Assembly: GCA_024734495.1 (NCBI GenBank)
Contig: JALMQS010000085.1
Span: 15,166,048 to 15,230,047 of the forward strand
Direction of reading: 5' to 3'
DNA from: Forficula auricularia
Taxonomy: Eukaryota > Arthropoda > Insecta > Dermaptera > Forficulidae
DNA length: 64,000 nt
This document shows, piece by piece, positions 23,188-33,800 of the stretch (position 1 is its first letter; each line of letters opens with the position of its first letter). The notes under the pieces are model-generated. The model was not told the DNA's origin and did no database searches. It was given only the letters and a program-made list of their open reading frames with translations. A program made the position numbers and the translations under genes.

Positions 23188-24366
23188 TCTATATATTTAA
23201 ATTAAGGTTTTGTTTGTACATTGTTCCAAATCACGCCAAATTTTGGTTGCACACGTTTCAAGCAAAGTTATAAACGAAAACACTATCAACAAAATTCCTG
23301 TCTGTATGTCTGTCTGTATGTTTCCAAAAAGTTGCTCACGCTACACGTAAAAACGGCTTAATGGATTATTATGAAATTTCATATTTGGATCACTTGTCTT
23401 CTAACTTACGTTTTTAGCTATATAACGTTTTGATATTTTGACCCCAAAAGGGTGTTTGGGGGGGCGCACGAATGAAAATGATAAAATAACTCCTAAGCCA
23501 TTAACTCTATGGAAAATTTTATCATGAGCAAAGTTGTAGGGGATGTGATTTCAGACAATTTTCTTTAAAAAATCCCCCCAAAAACCACCCAAAAGGGGGG
23601 GTCAAAATATGAACATTCTTGCTCTTTGACCAAACTCAACCAAATTTTGTATACATAATCTGTGGGTCACTAGAAGGCTAGAAATGCAAAAACTAACCTC
23701 CCAAAATGGGGGGGGGTTAAAAAAATGAAAATTCTTACCTAAGAGTCAACTTATCCAAATTTTGTATACATAATCTGTGGGTCACTACAAGCCTAGAAAT
23801 CAAAAAACTGGGTGCGGGGTGGAGTGATGGTGCGGGGATGGAGAGCACGGGCTGGGGTCGGGGTGCAGGGTGGTGTGGAGTATTTAGGAGAGGGTCCAGC
23901 CGCGTAATGGGATGGGGCTCAGGTGAGGGTTAATATGCGTAGTGGGGTGGTGCGGGGTAGGGTCCGGGATGGGTGGCTGCGGGGGTGGTGGTGTGGGCGG
24001 GGTGGAAGACGCGGGAGGTGGGGTGGTGCAGTGAGGAGTGAGGGTTCAGGTGAGGATCCAGAGGCTTAGTGAGGTGGGGTGGGTGGTGCGCGGGGTGGTG
24101 GTGCGGGGGTTGGGTCCGGGGATGGTGGGGGATGGGTGGTGTAGAGTAGAGTGCGGGGTTTAGGTGAGGGTCCAGAGGCGTAGTGGGATGACGCGGGGCT
24201 GGGGTGCGGGTTGGTGGGGTGGGGGCGGTGGTTGGGAGGTGCTGGTGGGGTTCGGGGGATATGGTGGGTGGGAGTGGGGTATGAGGGTGGGGTTCGTGGG
24301 TTTGGGGTCCAGGGGGCATGTCCCCTGGCTAGCAAGAGGGCTGCCGAAGGCGAGCCTTGCGGCTAG
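23188..24366 (+). mobile_element. Helitron-like element 2
   Basis: Second copy of the element at 20520, same orientation: starts TCTATATATTT after an A and ends GCGGCTAG before a T, with the hairpin GCTGCCGAAGGCGAGCC before it. The G-rich tract at 23810-24330 is longer than in copy 1. No coding capacity; the proline- and glycine-rich frames follow from base composition. Confidence 0.8.
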
Positions 24367-24559
24367 TTAGATAATATGTAGCTTATAATTTTATGATTAA
24401 ATTTATTAAAAGTAGAAATTTTATTTAAATCGCACATAATTAATTATAATTATTTATTGAACATAAACAAATAATACAAAACAACTACGACGTTTCGATC
24501 GGCTTATTCTGCGATAGTTCTCCAGTATAAGAATTAGTGTGGTCCTTATTTTAAGACAA

Positions 24560-24900
24560 TGAAAATATTTTCGGGACACCCGCTCAAATTATGAGGCGGG
24601 TAATAAAATAATTCATACAAAATTTGAGATCGATCGGACAAACCTTTGACCTGGCTCATCTCATTTGAAAATTTGAAATTTTGAGAATTTTTCTCTATTC
24701 GGCTACTATATTTTGTTATACGCCTTTAAATTGAAACAAAGAATAAAAACATCGATGACAATGAAATTAGTAAACATTATTTTGTAGAATCCCGCCACTA
24801 TCTTTGTGATTATTAAAACACAAAGAGCAAAAGAAAAAAATTCAAATGAATTCTATATGATGGCCGCTTTGCCTACTTCCTAGGCGTACATCAAACAAAA
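24560..24900 (-). repeat. Terminal region of the transposase-like element
   Basis: Inverted copy of 52330-52680 (shared phrases include GGGACACCCGCTCAAATTAT and ATATGATGGC). It lies next to the transposase-like fragment at 25044-25662, as the other copy lies near the fragment at 50340-51910. It is probably non-coding sequence of the same element. Confidence 0.6.
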
Positions 24901-25043
24901 TAATTTGATTTAAGTGTAATAAAAGTGAAAAATTGTTATTGTTATATATATTAAAATGAAGGGATTGAGTATTCATATAGAAGTAAATGAATAGAAATTC
25001 GATTATTGTATCAAAATAAATTTTAAAAATCAAATATGATGTT

Positions 25044-25662
25044 TTACAAATCCGCTGTCAAGGTTGATTTCCTATTGTCAGGATATTTTTTTACTATGTT
25101 TGAAACAATTTGCAGAATACATTGTTTCTCTTCTTCTCTTCTTGAAAGGATTTTATTGTAGTCTTCCATGAGTTTCACTCCTCGCTCAGCGATTTCGTTT
25201 ACAACTTGATGTTTTTTGACGATTTCCAGTCCAATTTGAAAACTACTATCATCTTGCCATTCAAGGGGATTTTTTTGTAAAAAATCCATTGGGATTGAAA
25301 ATTCAACAAAAACTCCTCTTGTATTTTGTGAAATGAAATTCTCTATGCCCTTTTTTAACATCATTAGGAAAAATTTCGAATTTTTCCACACTGTTGTCGC
25401 CGCTGCTATAGATTTTATCCAGTGCCTCCATCATTCGTTTGGTGTTACATCTAATTTCATTGTCAAAAAATGCTAAGGCTGCTTTTTCTGGTGCCAGACA
25501 CCACAAATGGTTACATAATTTATGTATTGCGATAGGGCTTATATTCTCATCAACCTGCCGATAGCCATTGAGCTTTTTTAAAAATTCTAAGTCCAGTTTA
25601 AGATAAAGTTTGGCAAGAAAGATGCAAATATCTCGAATCACAATTTTTTCTTCATTGGTCAA
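25044..25662 (-). pseudogene. C-terminal part of a transposase-like protein (frameshifted)
   Basis: Two overlapping minus frames (25662-25303, then 25391-25044) form one protein interrupted at a T run near 25345. Visible segments are IRDICIFLAKLYLK, KLCNHLWCLAPEKAALAFFD, MDFLQKNPLEWQDDS, NEIAERGVKLMEDYN and YPDNRKSTL. These resemble the C-terminal half of a repetitive protein family I recall from many arthropod genomes, encoded by a mobile element of unsettled class. The same protein's central part is at 50340-51910. Function is inferred only as transposition. Confidence 0.6.
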
Positions 25663-25689
25663 AGTGACATAAGCCCCGGAATAAATATA

Positions 25690-26340
25690 TTTTTAAGTTA
25701 TATGTATATTGCCTTCGCCTTCCATTGAGCGTTCACTTCGTTTGAATAATCAATATTTGCGATTATTTTGGTAGATTTTTTTGAAGATCATAAATAAACT
25801 GTTTATAAGCTACTTATAGTCAACAAACTGTCATAAGCTTGATATTGCCATGGTTAATTAAAATTAAATTCATTAAAATGTAATTTTTTACGAAAAAGTG
25901 GCTTTATTAAGAAAACTTGATGTTTTAGGTATAGGGACATGATATATCCTCTTAAAGCATTTTTCTTCGTCTTTCAATTGATTGAGTAATATACGGGGAA
26001 TCTCATATTGAAAAAAAGAACTTTTGACCCTTTTTATGAATATCGTAAATATTATTAATTTTAGCACGCCCTGTCGATAATATGGCCTGAGTCGATTTTT
26101 CGGCGTAAATTAAATACTTAGGGTGTGTCTAATCTACCACCAAAATATCAACTTTTCATGATTTGAGAACACTAATTTATTTAAGTTTAATTAGGGCCAT
26201 GTTTTGGATCAAATTTAAAACACTTTATTTTTTATCTTGAAAACCGATAGAGATAGACATAGGACAATATTAACAAACAAGTATTTTAATAAAAGGGCGG
26301 TTCTAAAAATATGTTAATATACGGAGTGTTCCAAGACTCA
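25690..26340. other. Spacer with interspersed repeat
   Basis: Positions about 25980-26230 are an inverted relative of 39360-39600 (GGGCGTGCTA, TTTACGCC...AAATCGATT, TAATTAGGGCC). It is non-coding and the family is not identified. Confidence 0.5.
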
Positions 26341-27752
26341 CACTTTTATTGTCTCATTCAATTTAAGTTAAATTATAAAAAAAGTAAGGACTTAGAACGT
26401 TCTTTCCGTTTCCACTCTAAGTAAAAAGCTCTGTATCTCTGTAAGGCTAGGCAGACACAGTCTATTTTTAGTCGAGCTATCGTTTAGTTGATGGACATAA
26501 ATATATTAATTTTAATGTAGGTGCATCACAACACAACTGCAGATCAATTCGATTATTTAATCAAAAGCAATCGATGAGCACTTATGATAAAAAATTATAG
26601 ATTATATATTTAATTAGAGTTGGTTATAAATTGATAATGGATAACGATTTCAAACCAACCCAACTAAATTGTTGGGTCGACTGAAAATAGACTGTGTGTG
26701 CCTAGCCGAACTTGCGCTTTATTTGAAAGTAATTTCAAATGTCTTTTAGTGTCGGTGGCTGGCCACTAGAATGCGTCATAAACTCATTTCTGAAAAAATG
26801 TACTTATCTGGTTCTTTCCGTGGGGTCTTCATATTATATTTTATTTGCTGAATGGCCCTTCGCCGAGAGCTCTGAAGGCAGCAGAAAAATGATATGTTCC
26901 AAAATACTTGAGATATCAAATTCATTTTTATTTATCTTTAGTAAGTAGAGAATGACCGAATTTATTTTAAGTTGGCCCATTTCTAAACCTGACAGATACA
27001 TTAAATCATATAAAAATGACCTCTCTGTCATTTTAAAAGAAAATAGATTTTTAAAAATTAAAACTAATTCTTCTATTATAAGCTATCTTTAGAGGGGTGC
27101 CTTACAGTCTATAATATAATTTTTGATTTGCAGGCGAAATGAACAGACATAAATTAAACATTTCAAGTTTGTAACTTATTTAGTTTACAAGCTAAAATAG
27201 TGTGACAGACAAAGAGACAGTTACACTAATAAGGTCCCGATTTTAAACAGAACCTTAAAAACAATTATAATTTTAAGAAAATTTCGATTTTTCTTTTATG
27301 AATGAAGAAGTCCTTGAAAGAAGAGAAAAATTATCAATTACAAGTATAATCCATACGATATGTCATTTTAAAAATAGAATATTATAAATAATTAGATAAG
27401 AACATAAAATTATTAATTGGTGGGATGAAAATTTTCATCAAATCATTTTATATCTTTGTATTGTCTTTCTTTTTAACAAATCATTTATTTTTTCTTATCA
27501 AAGTTACCTAATTAATCAGGTTATTATTACTATTAGAGCTGTTTGCCATGAGTTTATTATAGCTACGTCACATTTCTAGATGTACCTACTATAATATAAA
27601 TAGACTGTAAAGAAAAAGAAACGTTGATTAGTTATTTGAATATCGCCATGAATTCATATATCTTCAAATTTTTATTTTTTATTTTTTTTTACTAAAAATT
27701 TGAAAGAAATTTTTCGGTCTTAATTTTTAATTGTAATCAAACATAAGAAAAA
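26340..27752 (+). promoter_or_regulatory. 5' flank and promoter region of copy B
   Basis: Homologous over its whole length to 54880-56416 upstream of copy C. The shared block includes GACTGAAAATAGACTGTGTG (about 26680) and GCTACGTCACATTTCTAGA just before the TATA box. TACGTCA resembles a CRE half-site. The duplication unit therefore carried its own promoter. The frames at 26739 and 26834 are unsupported. Confidence 0.6.
27595..27603 (+). promoter_or_regulatory. TATA box of copy B
   Basis: TATAAATAG lies 158 bp before the ATG, exactly the spacing found in copy C (56259). A TTAGTT initiator-like sequence lies about 33 bp downstream. Confidence 0.6.
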
Positions 27753-27872
27753 ATGTTGGGAAATATTTTGATAAATTCATTATTTATGACTGTATTGTTC
27801 GTATGTCAAATACATTTATCCAAAACTCGACCGAGCAGCGAAGTTAATTTGTCTGTGGAAAGAGCTTCAGTA
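27753..27872 (+). CDS. Copy B exon 1 (signal peptide)
   Basis: 40 codons from the ATG in AAAAAATGTTGGG. Residues about 5-22 are hydrophobic with a polar QIHLS end, a typical secretory signal. It then reads TRPSSEVNLSVERASV up to GTA|GTAAGT, phase 0. Copy C reads TQDNLSVERASI instead, so B has a four-residue-longer mature N-terminus. Confidence 0.75.
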
Positions 27873-30800
27873 GTAAGTAGAAGACTTTTTAAAATACTTA
27901 CTATAAGTAATTTGACCTAGAATAAGGAGTTTTGATAACTATTGTTTATAAATTTATTTTTTACAGCTATCATATTAAAAAGATGAAGGAAATTAAACAT
28001 GAATAAATTCAGGACCGAGCAGCGAAATTTTACTGATCAATCCAAGAAATAGTAATTCTGATCTCAAAGAGTCTATTTTCGGGATTAGAATTAATGTTCC
28101 TGCATGGTTTGCTAGTAAAATTTTACTGCTGTTCGGTGTTCGCTAATGAATTTTCTCAAGGTTAATTTCCTAAGGCTTCTTTAGATAATAAATATAATAT
28201 TAAAACAATAGCTACTTATAATAAACAGATATTTAATTCACAAGTAGTAAATATTTTATTGACAAATGAATGGGACAAAAATCATTTAAGCGGAATTGGG
28301 CTGTTTTTTAGTTTTAAAGATATCATGTCCATATAGTACACTTACGAGGTTCCATGTGTAATTTGGGAATTTCTACATTACCAGTATTATTTATTATTCA
28401 TTTTTATATTCAATTTCCTGTACCTATATTGTTGGAGAATTTTTCATGTATCATCAAGCCAAGTCCCGCGCTAGCTCTCTCCTAGTTCTTTTTTCCAGAG
28501 TAAGCCAGGACGTAGTTTCTGAACTTGGTAGTGCTGTTGCCTTTTTTCTTAGTCTCGTTAACGCGCAGAAGTCGATTTTAAAGTTGTTGAGTTCATTTAA
28601 GATATCTTGTTCTCTGCCGCACTACGACATGAAGTTCCACGATGCTATACTTATAGTCTAAGATCCCGACTTAGGTCGACCTTCTCCTATAAAGTTTTCT
28701 AATGAAATTAATTATTTGATAATATGTTGTATTAATAAACAAAACATGGTAGGGTCGACATCCTATTTCACTGCATAGCTGTTTTCAATAAAAAAATTAC
28801 AGTTGTTAATTTTATTACATAAATGTAGTTATCAAGATTGCGGATAAATGTATTATCAATCGAGAGTAAAATATATATATAAAATTCCGAAGTTGGGTCG
28901 CCATCTTTTTTCCCTGCATAAGTCCAGAGAGACACGGTATCAACAGGTAACTTCGAATTAGCATTTAGTAAAGAGGTTCCTTTATTGATATATATGAAAA
29001 TGTAGATAATTTTATTTCGAAATAATTAATTTTTTTCTATTTTTTTATATTTTATTTTATTTTTTAATAGCTATGCAGGCAAATTGGATGTCGACCCTAT
29101 CAAGTTTTCTTTATTAATACATTATATTATCAAAATATTAGTTTCATCAGGAAACTAGATAATTGAAAGTAGACCTAAGCCGGGATCTTGTACTATTATA
29201 TTGTTCCGTCTCAATATTTATTTTTTTAATTTCCTATCTGTGGTCGTCAAATATTTAGATCCGTCCGGCTTATTCTTCGGGGTTGTGTGAGCTTCATTAG
29301 CATCATAAAAATAAATGAAATAAAAATTAAATCACTTAAATGGTATTGGGGGGCGGGGGGGTGGATCACAATAGTAGAGAATATATAGCTTTGATTAATA
29401 AAACTACAGTAATTATAAGTTGGAGATTTTCATCTGTAGGTATAGAAGATAATAATTTAAGAATATAAAAACATTTTTTTATTTCCTATGGAATAGCTTC
29501 ATTAGTCATTTTAATGTTACACTTAAACATTTTTTTATCATTTTTAATTGTTATATATTTTTAAGTATTATTAGATTATTGTTCTTCATTATTATTGTAT
29601 GTTCGACGATGATCTTAATTTTCGGGAGGTTTTTAAAATTTTATGTTGAAAATTTAAAACATTTTTTAAAATTATTGGATAAAAATACTTGGTAGGTTTC
29701 ACATTAAGATATAAAAAAATAAAACGAATTTATTTTTAGAGAATCTTTAATCTCGATATATATATTTCGGGTGACTAACCCATCTTCAGGAGATACAGGA
29801 AGTAACTGATCTGAATAAGTCGAAATTGAATACAAGTAAATAGTAAAATTTATTTTTTTAAGATAACAAAAGAGTAAATATTTAAAATTAGTGGAGGGAG
29901 AAAAGATAGGAAGTCTACTTTGGATTAATTTTGAATGGCCTTTTGAGAAAAGAGGATTTCAAATTTGAATACAATTCAATGGTAAAATTTATTTTTAAGA
30001 TAACAAAGGGTAAATATTTAAAATTACTGGAGGGAGAAAAGGTAGGAAGTCTATTTTGGATTAATTTTTAATGGCCTTTTGAGAAAGAGGATTTCGAATT
30101 TGAATACAACTCAATGGTAAGATTAATTTTTAAGATAACAAAAGAGTAAATATTTAAAATTCGTGGAGGGAGAAGTCTATTTTGTTTAATTTTGAATGGT
30201 CTTCTGAGAAATGAGAATTTACACACAAAACAAATTTGCAAATATTTAAAGAATGTAATCAATGATTGTACTTTTTTTAACTTCTAATTGATTATTTAGT
30301 ATATTCGTTTTATTTGAGAGAGCTAATTTTATTTCAGTTGACTCTAAAAAATCTAAACGTAAGCCCTTTCTTTCGAAATGTAACGGAACTAGGTGGCTAA
30401 TAGAAGAGGTGTGTTTATTCAAATGTAGATGATTGGCGAAGGTAGAAGTTGATTCCATATTAATATCATCTGATCTGCTGAGACTATTAAAGGCTCTTTC
30501 ATGTTCCGAGTAGCGAGTTCTAAAAGAGCGTCCAGTTTGTCCTATGTAGATTGCGTCGCAATTATCACAAGTCAATTTATATACCCCTGATTTATCTAAT
30601 TTATGAATTTTGTCTAATTTATTATTAATTAGCTGTGAACCTAAAGTGTTTTTATTATATAAAGCAGGAGTTATACCAGACGTTCTAAGATTTGAAGCTA
30701 TAGGGTTTGTAACATGGTTCGAAATGAAGGGGAGTCTTTTAAATATTTTAACAGTTCCGGAATTTAGTGAGTGTGTATGAGAGATACTTATTTTTTGATT

Positions 30801-33800
30801 AATTTTTTTGTAAATTTTATTAATTATCAGTTTGTTGTAGCCATTATTCATAGCTATATTATAAATTATATTTAGTTCATTGTTACAAATCTCCTGTATC
30901 TCCTGAAGATGGGTTAGTCACCCGAAATATATATATCGAGATTAAAGATTCTCTAAAAATAAATTTGTTTTATTTTTTTATATCTTAATGTGAAACCTAC
31001 CAAGTATTTTTATCCAATAATTTTAATTTTCGAGCTCTTCACTAAATCGCCCTTATATATTGTCTAACGTTCTTTTTTCAACCGAGACCTGTTAAAAGCT
31101 TCTGCAAAATATATAACCAAGCAATTTATTTTTCAATTTAAGTCGGTAATCTATTGATATTTAATAAATACCTAAATAGCACCTCAAACGGAGAAAATTC
31201 GGGTTTGAATAATTTGTAAAAAATAGTTGAAAGGCTTATAAGAAAATGCTAAATAATCTGAAAACCTCTAAATAAAATTTCCAAATCGATAATGTGGAAA
31301 AAAGCCTTGCTATTTATAACAATTCTAATGTAATTGTAGATATATTTAATTTTTTAGAATTTATGTTTTTTGAATATTCCCGACTTATATTAATAAGCAA
31401 GTGATAATAAAATGATTAAATAATTTGAGATTATAAAAATGAATAAACCTCCTCGGTACCTAATTAATTAGTGTATTTTAAATAAATAAATTTGTATTAT
31501 TAGTTTATGACGGTAAATTTTAAATTATATTTTGTTTGATGTGTTTTATAGGTTTTCCGGCATGGGGAAAGAGAAACGATAACTAATCCACAATATGCAT
31601 TGCTGGCGTCATTAACTAATGTAAGTAGTGTGTCTTATTTATTCATTGATAATTTGTTCATCTATTTAGAAAATTAAATCCAAATTATACAAATAAATTC
31701 TCGGATTTAATCAAGTTATTAACTTTTAAACAGCTGCTTAACTTTACAGAAGTTTGATACTGTTTTAATAAGTATTTATCTCAATATCGTATTTTACTAA
31801 TAATGATCTGAGATAAGGTTTATTTACTTCTGGTAAAACTGCGAAATATTTAATGTCAGCAAAATCTGTAAACCATCAGATAGGTGTACTTTGTACAGAG
31901 TCAGAACAAAAATAACCCCAAACTGTAGGTCATTTTGATTCAAAGGCAATATTTTTCAATGTATTTTGTCTATCCTTAAAGATTGTGATGTCTCTCTAGT
32001 AGATCAGTCGAGCAAGTTTTGAAAAAGTATACCTTAAATAGGTAATTAAGTATTTCACAAAAACGTGTAACAAATGTTCAACTCTTAGCCTCCTTCAATG
32101 AATATATAAATTTTATACTACACTTTGTACAATGGTAATTCAGACTCTTTTCGGGATAATCAAATTCAAGCTGATGTGATACTTGATGATGATATCCCCG
32201 GAAAAGAGCTTTGGATTGAGGTACTAATTTAGTCAATTTCAAGGTTTATGACACTCAAACATTTCTTCTTTAGTAACAAATACCATTTACAACACAAATC
32301 AAATAAATATCAATCACATCGGGAGACAGGAATAATTTGATGGTAAAACTTGTTGAATTCGAGTATTTCTTTTCTGTCTCGTCACAACATCAAGCCTTTA
32401 GTTTTTTATGTGAATTAATACTCAATATACAATGATGAAATTCCTCAATACACCACAATAAATCGCTTATAAGATGATAAATGTATAAATATTTACTAAT
32501 TTTCCTTTAAAACATTGAAATTGCTAAGACTAAGATGGGAAACAGTTTTAAGTCTTAGATGACATCCACCCAACTAGAGATGCTCAAACTAACACTCTTC
32601 TTCGTATTATGTTTCCAGACTAATAGATAAATTTTCTTTCTTGTTCAAAATTCAGGTCGGAAAATTGCAAGCTTTCGAGTATGGAATCTGGCTTCGAGAA
32701 CACTACCCAGCTCTTCTGAAAAAAAATTATGATTTTGAAGAACTTTATGTAAGATCTAGTGGAGTAAGTCGATCTGTGATGACTGCAGAATCCCTTTTGG
32801 TGGGATTGTATTATCCTTTGGATGCGAAAGATCAGTGGTCTGGAAAATACAACGTGGCATGGAGTCCGATTCCTGTATCCAACGTTCCACAGGAATATGA
32901 TGAGGTAATTGCATGAAAACCTATGCGTTTCAAGTAAAACTATTCAAATGGAAATATAGCTAATTTAATTTTGTAAAAAATCACAATTTTATTGCAAACA
33001 TTTCATATTTTCATAATGGAAAATTGATCTTTAAATTTTGTAAAAAAATGAAATGCTAAATACTCTTTTAATTTCTTATGTCTAAATTTCTTGGAAATAT
33101 AATATCATCACCAGATTTTTTTGATTTCATTGTTAGATCTGTGTCAATTGTAAAACGTTTGGTCTGATCCCAAAATATTTATATTTCCAAAACTAAAAGT
33201 TGATTAGATCTTAGAATTTTTAGTGCAGAACTTCCTTAGCAAATCCGAAAATTTGACTTTATGACCTTTTGGGTATGACTTGTCTTTTGTGACTTAGGTT
33301 GATCTGATTTGAAATCGATCATTCAATTTTAATATAAGGATTTGTCAAACGGTTGTAACGAGCTGAAACTTTGCAACACAGGTTCTTATTAATGAAGTAC
33401 AGCTATGAAACAAGTTCCTAGCTCAAATTAAAAAAAATTGACAATTTAATAAAATATGCTGAAAGCGTACTGAATTTTGAACAAGTTTTAACTCACTACT
33501 GCAATTTAAATTAAACAAAAGTGAGAACTTAATTGAAAAGTTTTTGTTTTGCTGAGAGTAGCAGAGTTTGTGATTCACAAAGAGAACCTTTATCATTATT
33601 TTTAATAATTTTGCAGATGTTATATCCAAGTCGTGAATCATATTGTCCCGTAATGGAAAATATCTATTCGGAAAGATTGAGTGCATTATCTGAAAAATAT
33701 CCAAATATTGCTCAATTGCAATCTGGGTCAGTTTCGGAATACTTTGTAAGTTCAATCATTCATTATATTTTAAATTTATTTATTTGTACGTACCTAGTAT

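Larger units (their letters stand above)
29625..31022 (-). mobile_element. Penelope-like element in intron 1 of copy B
   Basis: An insertion absent from copies A and C and bounded by TTAATTTTCG at 29615-29624 and 31023-31032, a 10-bp target duplication. Long inverted terminal repeats (about 29662-29801 and 30893-31022) flank a GIY-YIG endonuclease frame on the minus strand. About 37 bp of extra sequence precedes the left repeat, reminiscent of the short extension known in Penelope elements. The reverse transcriptase is missing, so it is 5'-truncated. Each terminal repeat carries a hammerhead ribozyme core. Confidence 0.88.

Noticed and set aside
23930..24335. Long Pro/His-rich minus frames
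   Set aside because: Same composition effect in the second Helitron-like copy. Absence of A/T on the strand removes stop codons.
24480..24545. Hammerhead-like minus sequence GATCGAAACGTCGTAG
   Set aside because: The GAAA/stem I half looks right, but the CTGANGA half is missing (CGCAGAA), so it is at best a relic.
28446..28661. 71-residue + frame, also seen at 56858-57272
   Set aside because: It lies in intron 1 of the acid phosphatase copies, is not conserved in frame between A, B and C, and has no domain.
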